This document shows positions 11,030-20,700 of a DNA stretch of 64,000 nucleotides, one piece after another. Source of the DNA: Pseudoduganella albidiflava (lineage in GTDB: Bacteria > Pseudomonadota > Gammaproteobacteria > Burkholderiales > Burkholderiaceae_D); assembly GCF_004322755.1 (NCBI RefSeq), contig NZ_CP036401.1:7130001-7194000 (forward strand), read 5' to 3'. The stretch's first letter is position 1, and every line of letters begins with the position of its first letter. The position numbers and the translations under genes were made by a program. The notes below the pieces were generated by a model. It did no database searches. It was not told the origin of the DNA and saw only the letters and a program-made list of their open reading frames with translations.

Positions 11030-11440
11030 TCAGCCGTTAGCCTCCAGCCGCTCGCCGTTTTCCTGCGCCGCCAGCAAGCGCCGGCATTCTTCCTCGTGTG
11101 AAGCGATCTCGGCCAGCGACATCTCGATATCCTCGCGCTGCTGTTCCAGCGTTTCGCGGTGCTGCGCCAGCACGGTGAGGAACCGGTGCATCTGCGCCGC
11201 GGTATCCTTCGGCGTTTCATACATGTCGACCAGGCTCTTGATCTCGGACAGGGACAGCCCGAGACGCTTGCCCCGCAGCGTGAGCTTGAGCCGGGTGCGG
11301 TCGCGCGGCGTGTACACGCGGTTGCGGCCGCCGGCGCCTTCGCGGGACGGCGCAAGGATGCCCTGGTCTTCATAGAAGCGGATGGCCCGGGGCGTGATAT
11401 CGAATTCGCGCGCCAGCTCGGTAATGGTATAGGTGGACAT
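11030..11440 (-). CDS. liuR: MerR-family transcriptional regulator, LiuR-like
   Basis: Dimeric DNA-binding regulator of 136 residues. The N-terminal winged helix is typical of MerR proteins (YTITELAREFDITPRAIRFYEDQGIL, then NRVYTPRDRTRLKL), followed by a coiled-coil dimerisation helix (about 78-130) with no cysteine-rich metal-binding tail. This form, next to isovaleryl-CoA dehydrogenase, matches LiuR, the regulator of leucine/isovalerate utilisation in proteobacteria. TTACGT-type sites occur on both sides of the gene (10952-10993 and 11462-11477), suggesting that it controls ivd, itself and the divergent hydrolase. The symbol is given on context and family likeness. Confidence 0.82.
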   Translation of the reverse strand: MSTYTITELAREFDITPRAIRFYEDQGILAPSREGAGGRNRVYTPRDRTRLKLTLRGKRLGLSLSEIKSLVDMYETPKDTAAQMHRFLTVLAQHRETLEQQREDIEMSLAEIASHEEECRRLLAAQENGERLEANG

Positions 11441-11461
11441 GGCTTACAATCAGTGACTTCC

Positions 11462-11477
11462 GTTTACGTTACGTCAA
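11462..11477. promoter_or_regulatory. Second LiuR-like site in the divergent MerR/hydrolase promoter region
   Basis: GTTTACGTTACGTCAA lies between the MerR gene (start 11440, minus) and the metallo-hydrolase gene (start 11520, plus). It shares TTTACGTTA with the palindrome near 10973, but its right arm is imperfect. The position would let one bound regulator act on both divergent genes. Confidence 0.45.
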
Positions 11478-11519
11478 TGCGTACCGGACATTGTAGCGCA
11501 CCGCGCCTTTGGAGAATCG

Positions 11520-12566
11520 ATGAACCCCCTCGAAGCCCAGCTCCATTACCCGTTCGGCGACAGCGTGCCGGCGCCCGGCGACGCCCTCGCCATCGCTCCG
11601 GGTATCCGCTGGCTGCGGCTGCCGCTGCCGTTCGCGCTGGATCACATCAACCTGTGGCTGCTCGATGACGCGGGCGACACGTATACCGTGGTCGATTGCG
11701 GCGCCGCCACGGAGGACAGCCGCGCCGGGTGGGAAGCGGTGATGGCGCGCCATTTCGGCGGCAAGCCGCTGGCCCGCGTGCTCGTCACGCATTGCCATCC
11801 CGACCATGTGGGGCTGGCCGACTGGCTGTGCACCCGCTGGAACGCGCCGCTGGCGATGACGGCCGGCGAGTACGGCTTCGCGCGGATGATGGCGGCCGCG
11901 CTGCCCGGTGTCGACGGCACCGGCGCGGTGGAGCACTTCCGGCGCCACGGCCTGGCCGATCCGGACATGCTGGAGAAAATGCAGAGCCGCAAGAATTACT
12001 ATCCATCGCTGGTGCCGTCCGTGCCCCATTCATACTACCGGCTGGAGCATGGCCACCAGGTGGAGATTGGCGGCCATGCTTGGCGCGTCATCACCGGTTT
12101 CGGCCATTCGCCCGAACACGCTTCGCTGTATTGCGCCGCGCTGAACGTGCTGATCGCCGGCGACATGGTGCTGCCCCGGATTTCCACCAATGTGTCGGTA
12201 TTCGCCATCGAGCCGGAAGGCAATCCACTGCAGCAATACCTGGATTCGCTGGAGCGCTTCGCCGACCTGCCGGACGATGTGCTGGTCCTGCCGGCGCACG
12301 GCAAACCATTCCGCGGCGTGCACACGCGCATCGCGCAGTTGCGCGACCACCACGCCGCGCGGCTCGAAGAAGTCGTGGCCGCGTGCGCCTCGCCCTGCAC
12401 GGCCGCGGACATCGTCCCCCTGATGTTCCGGCGCCCGCTGGATGCTCACATGCTCAGCTTTGCGCTGGGCGAAGCGCTCGCCCACCTCCACAAATTATGG
12501 CGAGACGGTATCGTGCGCCGTGAAACGGATAGTGGCGGCATCATACACTTTCGTACCTGCTACTAA
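11520..12566 (+). CDS. Metallo-beta-lactamase-fold hydrolase
   Basis: Predicted zinc hydrolase of 348 residues. The HxHxDH metal motif is at H91-C-H-P-D-H96 (VLVTHCHPDHVG); further metal ligands are likely in TGFGHSPEH and GDMVLP, and a C-terminal winged-helix-like part (about 270-340, AADIVPLMF...LGEALAHLHKLW) resembles the LACTB2/RNase Z-like group. It is divergently transcribed from the LiuR-like gene and shares its promoter region, so it may act in branched-chain acyl-CoA metabolism, for example as a thioesterase-like hydrolase. That role is inferred from context; the substrate is unknown. Confidence 0.82.
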   Translation: MNPLEAQLHYPFGDSVPAPGDALAIAPGIRWLRLPLPFALDHINLWLLDDAGDTYTVVDCGAATEDSRAGWEAVMARHFGGKPLARVLVTHCHPDHVGLADWLCTRWNAPLAMTAGEYGFARMMAAALPGVDGTGAVEHFRRHGLADPDMLEKMQSRKNYYPSLVPSVPHSYYRLEHGHQVEIGGHAWRVITGFGHSPEHASLYCAALNVLIAGDMVLPRISTNVSVFAIEPEGNPLQQYLDSLERFADLPDDVLVLPAHGKPFRGVHTRIAQLRDHHAARLEEVVAACASPCTAADIVPLMFRRPLDAHMLSFALGEALAHLHKLWRDGIVRRETDSGGIIHFRTCY

Positions 12567-12904
12567 CAAAGTAGCGGTCATCGCAGCAAAATCAGATAAG
12601 GCCTCACAAGGGATGAACTGGTAGAGGAAGTGGCTGTAACCACTCCTCTCTTTTGGCTCATCCTCGTAGTTGCATAAAATAAACTGTTGTGTCTGTCGAG
12701 ACAAACAAGGGCGTCAGCCGAAAGATCATGGGTACATGCAATCGTGCAACAAATACGCAAAATGTTGCATTGATTGTTGCTGAGGGCTGGAATCGGTGAT
12801 TGATTGGAGGTTACAATGTTAATTGTATCCACCCCGATTTTGTCACATTTGGTCTGAGCGCACTTGAGACTGACTTTCAGATCGTGACGTGAAATAGTGC
12901 AACT
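12567..12904. other. 338-bp gap with repeated TGCAAC/GTTGCA half-sites
   Basis: No gene is seen here. The stretch is AT-richer than its surroundings and holds GTTGCA at 12669-12674, an inverted pair TGCAAC (12745-12750) and GTTGCA (12764-12769), and TGCAAC at 12898-12903, one base before the ATG of the HTH gene. The half-sites could be operators for autoregulation of that gene. Confidence 0.4.
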
Positions 12905-13312
12905 ATGAATTCTTTGAATGAACGCGAAAGCTTCAGCCAGCGGCTCCAGCAGGCTCTGAAAAACGCCCACTACTCCCCGGACAGCCCGACACGGCTGGCG
13001 CGGGAATTCAACATCCGGTTCGAAGGGCGCCCGATTACCGTGCATGCCGCGCGCAAGTGGCTGGTCGGCGAGGCGATCCCCACGCAGGAAAAGCTCCGGA
13101 TGATCGCGCAGTGGCTGGGTGTGCCGGCGGAATGGCTGCGTTTCGGCGGACCGGAATCGGCCGCACCGGCAGGCGAAGGCGGCAATGGTCCGTCGCGTTT
13201 CGAATCGGCCGACGTGAAACTGATCGCGGACTTGCAGCGCCTCGACGAACATCACCGCCAGATCGCGCGCGAATTCATCCGCATGCTCGTGCGGGTCAAC
13301 TATCCGAAGTAA
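12905..13312 (+). CDS. Small helix-turn-helix regulator
   Basis: A 135-residue protein with an N-terminal XRE/Cro-like helical DNA-binding region (about 10-80): ARKWLVGEAIPTQEKL and IAQWLGVPAEWLRFG are the typical recognition-helix and following-helix signatures. The C-terminal part (about 95-135) is a short helical segment of unknown role (LQRLDEHHRQIAREFIRMLV). It stands alone between a hydrolase and the convergent ubiX gene. The upstream gap carries repeated TGCAAC half-sites and downstream lies a degenerate 15-bp tandem array. Target genes cannot be named. Confidence 0.78.
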   Translation: MNSLNERESFSQRLQQALKNAHYSPDSPTRLAREFNIRFEGRPITVHAARKWLVGEAIPTQEKLRMIAQWLGVPAEWLRFGGPESAAPAGEGGNGPSRFESADVKLIADLQRLDEHHRQIAREFIRMLVRVNYPK

Positions 13313-13342
13313 TCCAGCGGGATTGCCTGGGACACCGTGTTC

Positions 13343-13460
13343 CCGGGCAGTTTGATGTCGGGCGCCTGATTGCCGGGCGGCCTGATGTTGGAAGTTAATT
13401 CCGCACAGCTTTATTCCAGGAAGCTTGATTCCGGGTAGCTTGAGTCCGGCCAGCCTGCGT
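13343..13460. repeat. Degenerate 15-bp tandem repeat array (8 units)
   Basis: Eight consecutive units, seven of 15 bp and one of 13 bp, follow the consensus CCGGGCAGCTTGATT: 13343, 13358, 13373, 13388 (13 bp), 13401, 13416, 13431 and 13446. They start 30 bp after the stop of the HTH gene. Divergence between units implies an old array. Confidence 0.65.
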
Positions 13461-13475
13461 CGGCACCTGTTGCCG

Positions 13476-13499
13476 CTTAGAGCCTTAGAGCCTTAGAGC
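13476..13499. repeat. Three exact 8-bp repeats (CTTAGAGC) after ubiX
   Basis: CTTAGAGC occurs three times without a spacer, ending five bases before the ubiX stop codon. On the ubiX strand each unit reads GCTCTAAG and so repeats a TAA just after the gene. Confidence 0.7.
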
Positions 13500-13504
13500 C
13501 GCCT

Positions 13505-14092
13505 TCAGCCGCCCAGGCCGTTCCAGCGCGGCGCCGCGCTGCCTGCCGTTTCCAGCCCGATCAGGTCGAGCACGCGTGCCACCGTGTGGTCGACGAGGTC
13601 GTCGATCGTTTGCGGACGGTGATAAAAGGCCGGCAGCGGCGGAAACACGATACCGCCCATTTCCGTGACAGTTGTCATGTTGCGCAGGTGCGCCAGGTTG
13701 AACGGCGTCTCGCGGACCATCAGCACCAGCCGGCGGCGCTCCTTCAACATCACATCCGCGGCCCGCGCCACCAGGTTGTCCGCCAGGCCATGCGCCACGG
13801 CGGCCAGCGTTTTCATGGAACAGGGTGCGATCACCATCGCATCGGTCAGGAACGAGCCGCTGGCGATCGAGGCACCCACGTTATGGGCCTTGTGCACCAC
13901 ATGGGCGAGCGCTTCCACATCGCGCCGTGCCAGGCCCGTTTCTTCGTGCAGGGTCAGGATGGCGGCGTCCGAAATCACCAGGTGGGATTCGACGCCTGGA
14001 AGCGTTTGCAGTGTCTGCAATAACCGGACGCCATACACGGCGCCGGTGGCGCCCGTGATGGCGACGACGATCCGCCGCGCGCGCCCGGTCAT
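13505..14092 (-). CDS. ubiX: Flavin prenyltransferase
   Basis: Makes the prenylated FMN cofactor used by UbiD decarboxylases in ubiquinone synthesis, using dimethylallyl phosphate. The 195-residue protein opens with the family signature VVAITGATGAVYGVRLL and shows SGSFLTDAMVIAPCSMKTLAAVAHG, VLMVRETPFN, LRNMTTVTEMGGIVFPP and PAFYHRPQTIDDLVDHTVARVLDLIG, covering both FMN and prenyl-phosphate contacts. It lies 6 bp downstream of grxD on the same strand, so the two are probably co-transcribed. The ubiD partner is not in the window. The last dozen residues are not conserved in the family. Confidence 0.95.
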   Translation of the reverse strand: MTGRARRIVVAITGATGAVYGVRLLQTLQTLPGVESHLVISDAAILTLHEETGLARRDVEALAHVVHKAHNVGASIASGSFLTDAMVIAPCSMKTLAAVAHGLADNLVARAADVMLKERRRLVLMVRETPFNLAHLRNMTTVTEMGGIVFPPLPAFYHRPQTIDDLVDHTVARVLDLIGLETAGSAAPRWNGLGG

Positions 14093-14098
14093 GGGTGC

Positions 14099-14416
14099 TT
14101 AGCCGTTGTTGTCCAGCAGCTTCTTCAACTCACCCGACTCGTACATCTCGCTCATGATGTCCGAACCGCCGACGAATTCGCCGCGCACGTACAGCTGCGG
14201 AATGGTCGGCCAGTTCGAGTATTCCTTGATGCCCTGGCGCACTTCACCATCTTCCAGCACGTTGACGGTGGCGATGTTCTCGACGCCGCATGCCTTCAGG
14301 ATCTGGATCGCGCGGCCGGAGAAACCGCATTGCGGGAATTGCGCGGTGCCTTTCATGAACAGCACTACCGGAGTGCTGGTCACGGTTTCCTTGATCCACT
14401 GTTGTACGTCGCTCAT
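14099..14416 (-). CDS. grxD: Monothiol glutaredoxin (Grx4 type)
   Basis: Small cytoplasmic glutaredoxin of 105 residues with the monothiol active site CGFS at C30, which binds and transfers [2Fe-2S] clusters with glutathione. [30 protein letters not shown] and the C-terminal ELKKLL helix fit Grx4/Grx5. Start at 14416 ([10 protein letters not shown]) is the conserved family start; the longer upstream frame has a non-homologous arginine-rich leader. Such proteins often partner BolA proteins; a BolA-type gene (ibaG) occurs at 36.6 kb but is not linked. Confidence 0.95.
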   Translation of the reverse strand: MSDVQQWIKETVTSTPVVLFMKGTAQFPQCGFSGRAIQILKACGVENIATVNVLEDGEVRQGIKEYSNWPTIPQLYVRGEFVGGSDIMSEMYESGELKKLLDNNG

Positions 14417-14667
14417 AGCTGCCTCAATAAGAAAAAAACGAAAATATCGGAACACCGGCATTTTACAGGGATTCCCGTGCCCGCTGCAGGCCGCGGCCGT
14501 GTGGCGGAAAGCCGCCGCGCCGCGCCGGTGCCCCGCACGGTACCAGGGCCGCCGCCCATACCGTGCCGCCAACGCACTGTAGCTTTTTGTGCTGCGGTGC
14601 ACAGTTGCCACCGTGCTACCATAATCCGCTGGTAGCGCTCTCGAAGGCATGACAGGAGGATCGCGGG

Positions 14668-15210
14668 ATGGAAGTGGAGCAGGGCAACAGGCGGGTCAGG
14701 AAAGTCAAGCTGGGCGCCGCATGGCATCCCGAGCGCATCGAACGCTGGCTGGAGAGCCAGTCGGCCCAGGGCCGGCACCTGGAATCGGTGGCGCCGTTCG
14801 GCATCTACACCTTTCGCACCGATCTGCCCGAGCCTTACGACTACCGGATCGACTTTGCCTCCACCCGGGAAATCGAAGACCCCCACTATGCGGAAGCGCC
14901 CACCGCCGCCGGCTGGAAACTGGCCGGCCACTCGATGAGCTGGATGCTGTGGCGCGCACCGAAAGGCGAGGCACGCGACATCTTCACGCACGCGCCGGCC
15001 CGCGTGAGCGCCTATCGCCGCCAGGCCATCGCCATGCTGATCATCGCCGGCATCCAGGTGCCGCCATTGGTCAGCGGTACGCTGGCGCTGCGCCAGCTGG
15101 ACGAACTGGCCTGGGCCAGCGTGCTGATCTGCTCTTCGGCCGTGATGTCGCTGGCGCTGTACGCGCTGGCCCGGGTGGCGGGCCGGTTGCTCAGCGTGAA
15201 AGATTCCTGA
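14668..15210 (+). CDS. DUF2812-type membrane protein
   Basis: A 180-residue protein of unknown function. The N-terminal part (about 10-105) resembles DUF2812: a charged start ([29 protein letters not shown]), a YTFRTD strand and a YDYRIDF strand. Two hydrophobic segments follow (about 121-140 and 148-172), so it is probably an inner-membrane protein with a cytoplasmic N-terminal domain. In Gram-positive bacteria DUF2812 genes often sit with PadR regulators; none is seen here. It is divergent from grxD and convergent with tex, with no operon partner. Confidence 0.7.
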   Translation: MEVEQGNRRVRKVKLGAAWHPERIERWLESQSAQGRHLESVAPFGIYTFRTDLPEPYDYRIDFASTREIEDPHYAEAPTAAGWKLAGHSMSWMLWRAPKGEARDIFTHAPARVSAYRRQAIAMLIIAGIQVPPLVSGTLALRQLDELAWASVLICSSAVMSLALYALARVAGRLLSVKDS

Positions 15211-15252
15211 CGGCGCCGCCGGGAGGGCGGCGCCCGGTGGTGTCTTGCCCCA

Positions 15253-17616
15253 TTAGCCGCGCAGCTTGGCAAAGGCGGCCGCCATCGAGCCGCCCATGGC
15301 CGGCTCGCGCGCCCCATTCTTTTGCTGCTGGCCCATGGCGCGGCGGTCGTTGCGGCGATCTTCCTGGCTGCCGGCGCGCTGTTCCGGGCGGGAACCCGGC
15401 GCCGGCGCGCTGTCCGACAGGCGCATGGTGAGGGCGATGCGCTTGCGCTTCACGTCCACCTCCAGCACCTTCACCTTGACCACCTGGCCCGCCTTCACCA
15501 CTGTGTGCGGGTCTTTCACGAAGCTGTTCGACAGCGCCGAGATATGCACCAGGCCATCCTGGTGCACGCCGATGTCGACGAAGGCGCCGAACGCGGCCAC
15601 GTTGGTGACCACGCCTTCCAGGATCATGTCCGGCCGCAGGTCGGCGATTTCTTCCACGCCTTCCTTGAAGGTAGCGGTGGTGAACTCGGGGCGCGGGTCG
15701 CGGCCCGGCTTTTCCAGTTCTTTCAGGATATCCGTCACCGTGGGCACGCCGAATTTTTCATCGGCATACCGGGCCGGCGACAGGGTCTTCAGCACCGAGC
15801 TGGCGCCGATGACGGACTTGATATCCTTCTTGATATCGGCCAGGATCTTTTCGACTACCGGATAGGATTCCGGGTGCACGGCCGAGGCATCCAGCGGGTT
15901 GTCGCCATTCATCACGCGCAGGAAGCCGGCCGCCTGCTCGAACGTCTTGTCGCCCAGCCGGGGTACTTTCTTCAGCGCCGCGCGCGACGTGAAGGCACCT
16001 TTCAGGTCGCGGTAGCTGACAATGCTCTGCGCCACGCCGGCGGACAGGCCCGAGACCCGCGCCAGCAGCGGCGCCGAGGCGGTGTTCACGTCCACGCCCA
16101 CGGCGTTCACGCAATCCTCGACCACGGCATCGAGCGTGCGCGCCAGTTGCGTCTGGCTTACGTCATGCTGGTATTGCCCCACGCCAATCGACTTGGGATC
16201 GATCTTGACCAGTTCGGCCAGCGGATCCTGCAGGCGGCGCGCGATCGAGACGGCGCCGCGCAGCGAGACGTCCATGTCCGGCAATTCGCGCGAGGCGAAT
16301 TCCGATGCCGAATACACCGACGCACCCGCTTCGGAAACGACGATCTTCGTCATGTTCAGCTCGGGCCGGCGCTTGATCAGGTCCTGCGCCAGCTTGTCCG
16401 TTTCACGCGACGCGGTGCCGTTGCCGATCGAAATCAGCGACACATTGTGCTTCGCCGCCAGCTGGCCCAGCGTATGCAGCGTGCCTTCCCAGTCGTTGCG
16501 CGGCTGGTGCGGGTACACGGTGGCGGTATCGACGACCTTGCCGGTGGCGTCGACCACCGCCACCTTCACGCCGGTGCGCAAGCCCGGGTCCAGGCCCATC
16601 GTCGCGCGCGGGCCGGCCGGCGCCGCCAGCAGCAGGGCTTTCAGGTTGGTGGCGAACACATTGATGGCATCGAGCTCGGCCTTTTCGCGCAGCGCGCCCA
16701 TCAATTCGGTTTCCAGGTGCATGAAGCTTTTCACGCGCCACGTCCAGCGCACGGTGTCGGTCAGCCATTTGTCCGCGGGGCGGCCGGCGGCCTTGATGCC
16801 GAAGCGGGCGGCGATGCGGCTTTCGCACGGGTTGTGCGGGGCATCCCATTTCGGCTTTTCCGCTTCGGTATCCAGGCGCAGCGTCACGTCCAGCACGCCT
16901 TCGCGGCGGCCCCGCATCAGGGCCAGCGCACGGTGCGACGGCACGGTGGACAGCGGCTCCGAGTAAGCGAAGTAGTCGGCGAACTTCTCGCCTTCATCCT
17001 GTTTTCCTTCGATAACTTTCGATTCCACCACGCCATGTTCCTGCACGTATTCGCGCAGCGATTGCACCAGGTTCGCGTCTTCGGCGAAGCGCTCCATCAG
17101 GATCTGGCGGGCGCCATCGAGTGCCGCCTTGGTATCGGCCACGCCGGGGTTGTTGCCGTCCGGCGTCGTGAAGGCTTCGCGCAGGTACTGGGCGGCCACG
17201 CTTTCCGGATCCAGGGCGGGATCGGCCAGCAGGCTGTCGGCCAGCGGTGCCAGGCCCGCCTCGATGGCGATCTGGGCCTTGGTGCGGCGCTTCTGCTTGT
17301 AGGGCAGGTACAGGTCTTCCAGCCGGGTCTTGTCTTCCGCGTGCAGGATGGCGTCGAGCAATGCCGGCGTCATCTTGTTCTGCTCGGTGATCGACGCCAC
17401 GATGGCTTCGCGGCGGTCTTCCAGCTCGCGCAGGTAGCGCAGGCGCTCTTCGAGCAGGCGCAGCTGGATATCGTCGAGCCCGCCGGTGGCTTCCTTGCGG
17501 TAGCGGGCAATGAAGGGGACAGTGGCGCCCTCGTCCAGCAGGGCGATCGCGGCGGCCACCTGGGCCGGCTTGGCGGCCAGCTCGGCGGCCAGGCGTTGTT
17601 CGATGGAAGGCAGCAT
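15253..17616 (-). CDS. tex: Tex-family RNA-binding transcription accessory protein
   Basis: Large cytoplasmic nucleic-acid-binding protein (787 residues) with a C-terminal S1 RNA-binding domain, linked to transcription and stress tolerance. Order of parts: helical N-terminus ([24 protein letters not shown]), YqgF-like RNase H fold (about 325-450, [17 protein letters not shown]), helix-hairpin-helix region (about 490-560, [15 protein letters not shown]), then S1 (about 650-720, [29 protein letters not shown]). A basic low-complexity tail ends the protein. Start at 17616 (MLPSIEQRL) is the usual family start; the frame extends 18 codons further up without similarity. Confidence 0.96.
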   Translation of the reverse strand: MLPSIEQRLAAELAAKPAQVAAAIALLDEGATVPFIARYRKEATGGLDDIQLRLLEERLRYLRELEDRREAIVASITEQNKMTPALLDAILHAEDKTRLEDLYLPYKQKRRTKAQIAIEAGLAPLADSLLADPALDPESVAAQYLREAFTTPDGNNPGVADTKAALDGARQILMERFAEDANLVQSLREYVQEHGVVESKVIEGKQDEGEKFADYFAYSEPLSTVPSHRALALMRGRREGVLDVTLRLDTEAEKPKWDAPHNPCESRIAARFGIKAAGRPADKWLTDTVRWTWRVKSFMHLETELMGALREKAELDAINVFATNLKALLLAAPAGPRATMGLDPGLRTGVKVAVVDATGKVVDTATVYPHQPRNDWEGTLHTLGQLAAKHNVSLISIGNGTASRETDKLAQDLIKRRPELNMTKIVVSEAGASVYSASEFASRELPDMDVSLRGAVSIARRLQDPLAELVKIDPKSIGVGQYQHDVSQTQLARTLDAVVEDCVNAVGVDVNTASAPLLARVSGLSAGVAQSIVSYRDLKGAFTSRAALKKVPRLGDKTFEQAAGFLRVMNGDNPLDASAVHPESYPVVEKILADIKKDIKSVIGASSVLKTLSPARYADEKFGVPTVTDILKELEKPGRDPRPEFTTATFKEGVEEIADLRPDMILEGVVTNVAAFGAFVDIGVHQDGLVHISALSNSFVKDPHTVVKAGQVVKVKVLEVDVKRKRIALTMRLSDSAPAPGSRPEQRAGSQEDRRNDRRAMGQQQKNGAREPAMGGSMAAAFAKLRG

Positions 17617-17768
17617 GTGTTCTATTCTCAACAGACAAGCCTTTGATGATACATGACGCCACCGCGCCACGGGACTTGCGCCGATAAGTTAGAACATAAG
17701 CAAACACAGAAAGGCTGTTGGCGGATAATATTGCATGTTGCTGTTTTTGAACCGTCCTGAATACACCG

Positions 17769-20700
17769 ATGCGACCAATGGATTTGACCCGCGACGAAGC
17801 TCCTGCAACTCCTGCTGCCCCTGCCTCCGCTCCCCCCAGCCCGCCGGCAACCCAGCTGCCGTACGCGGTTGCCATCTGGTTGCAGCGGGTCGACGCGGCC
17901 GCGCACCCGAAAGCAAAACTGGCCCCGGTCGATCCCGATCCGAAGCAGACCAGCTACAAGCTGATCTACGTGCTCGCCCCCACGTCCGGCGGCCGCCATG
18001 TGGCGCTGGCACTGTACAAGGCGCGGCTGCGCCCGAACGGCGACGTGGCTGCCGCCAGCCCCGTCAATGAAGTGTTTTCGCTGCTGTCGGCACCCCCGCC
18101 GTTCCTGGAACCGGGCGATGAAGACCTGGTGCGCTTCTTCGTGGCCATGCGCACCGGCCCGAATTCGCCGACCGGCAGCGCCACCGAACCGCGCGGCAAG
18201 ATCGGCGCGGCACTGCTGCAGATGCTGTCCGAGCAGGAAAAATTGCTGTGGGCAAACTCCTGGGCGGACGTCGGCAATGGCCTCGTCTACCCGATGAAGG
18301 CCGGCCAGGCGCGCACCGCCAACCTGGCCTGGCGCGAGGAAGGCAAGGGCTTGCGGCTGGGCTGGAAAGTGGAGGCACCCGAGCATGCGCCCGGCGGCGC
18401 GCGCCACCCCGGTGCCGACCAGATCGACTACATGCTGCCCACCGAACCGCCGTGGTATATCGACAACCTGTCGTGCGGCGTGCTGAACCTGAACCAGGGC
18501 GGCGCCGACATTCCGCTGGCCGAACTGCAGGCTTTGGTTGCTCAGGCGCCATTGCTGATGCCGAATGACAAAATGCGCGTGTCGCAACTGCTGCTGGCCC
18601 ATGGCTTGCAGCAATTGATGCCGCTGCCGCAGCCCTTGCCGCAGCGCTTGCGCGAAGATGTCCGGCCGCGGCCGATCCTGGTGCTCGACGCGGCGCAGCT
18701 GTCCGACGGGTCGGTGCAGAAATGGCACGACTACGCGGTGCTGTCCTATGACTACGATGGCGAGCGCGTGTCGTTCGATCCATCGCAGCGCGTGGTGCGC
18801 CAGCGCGGCGAAGTGACCGAGATCATCGTCCGCAACGAGGCGCTGGAAAATGCCGCGCTCGACACGCTGACCCACCTGGGTTTCCGCAAGCCGACCGCCT
18901 TGCCGCTGTCGTCCGTGCGCGGCGGCCTGCTGCTGGCCAGCCAGGCCGACTGGATCCGCTTCGCCGAATCCGGCATCGAAGCGCTGCAGGCGGAAGGCTG
19001 GCAAGTCGAGAAGACATCGAAATACCGCTATGACGTGACGGCGGTCGACGAGTGGTATGCCGAGATCGAGGAAGAGGGCGCGGAAACGGGCCATGCGTGG
19101 TTCGAGCTGGAGCTGGGCATCACCGTGAACGACGAACGCGTGCCACTGCTGCCGGTGCTGGTGCAGATGATCCGCAACATGCCGAACGATTTCAGCGCCA
19201 AGGCGCTGTCCATGCACGGCGAAACGGACCAGATGCTGGCCACGCTGCCCGGCGGCACCCGCGTGGCGCTGCCCTGGGCCCGCGTGAAACCGATCCTGGG
19301 CACGCTGGGCGAACTGTACTTCAACGACAAGATCCGCCACAGCGTTCGCATGAGCACGCTGGACGCGGCGCGGCTGGACGAACTGTCCCGCACGGGCGAG
19401 TTCAACTGGACGGGCGGCGAAGAGTTGCGGGACATGGGGCGCCGGCTGAACCAGTTCTCGTCGGTCAAGCGGGTGGCCACCCCGGCCGGCCTGCAAGCCA
19501 CGCTGCGCGATTACCAGACCGAAGGCTTGTCGTGGATGCAATTCCTGCGCGAGTACGGGCTGGCCGGCATCCTGGCCGACGACATGGGTCTCGGCAAGAC
19601 AGTGCAGACGCTGGCGCACATCCTGGTGGAAAAGGAATCGGGGCGGATGACGCACCCGACACTGGTGATCGCGCCCACCTCGCTGATGGGCAACTGGCAG
19701 GACGAGACAGCCCGCTTCGCGCCCAGCCTGAAGGTGCTGCTGCTGCAGGGCAAGGACCGCGCCGAGCTGTTCGACAAGATCCCGGAAGCGGACCTGGTGC
19801 TGACCACGTATGCGCTGCTGCCGCGCGACGAGGAAAAACTGCGCGAGCACGATTTCCACATGGTGATCCTGGACGAATCGCATTACATCAAGAACACCCG
19901 TTCGAAGGCGGCGCAAAGCGCCAGCCTGCTGCGCACCAAGCACCGGCTGTGCCTGTCCGGCACGCCGCTGGAAAATCACCTGGGCGAACTGTGGTCGCAG
20001 TTCCACTTCCTGCTGCCGGGCTTGCTGGGCGATGAAAAAGCGTTCAATTCGCAATTCCGCCACCCGATCGAGCGGCAGGACGACCCGTTGCGCCGGATGT
20101 TGCTCAATCGCCGGATCAAGCCGTTCCTGCTGCGCCGCACCAAGGACAGCGTGGCCAAGGAACTGCCGCCGAAGACGGAAATGGTGCGCAAGGTCGAGCT
20201 GACCGGCGCCCAGCGCGACCTGTACGAAACCGTGCGGCTGGCGATGGACCAGAAAGTGCGCGAGGAAATCGACCGCAAGGGCGTGGCGCGCAGCCAGATC
20301 GTCATCCTGGAAGCGCTGCTGAAGCTGCGGCAGGTGTGCTGCGATCCGCGGCTGGTCAAAACGTTGTCGACCCGCAAGCAGCAGGCCGCCGGGTCCGCCA
20401 AGCTGGCCGACCTGATGCAGATGCTGGAAGACTTGCTGGAAGAAAAGCGCAAGATCCTCGTGTTCTCGCAGTTCACGTCGATGCTGGAGCTGATCCAGGA
20501 AGAACTGGATTCGCGCGATATCCCGTATGCGTTGCTGACCGGCGAAACGCGCGACCGCGGCGCCCAGGTGGCCGCGTTCCAGCAGGGCGCCGTGCCGATC
20601 TTCCTGATCAGCCTGAAGGCGGGCGGTGTCGGCCTGAACCTGACCGCGGCCGATACCGTGATCCACTACGATCCTTGGTGGAATCCGGCGGCCGAACAGC

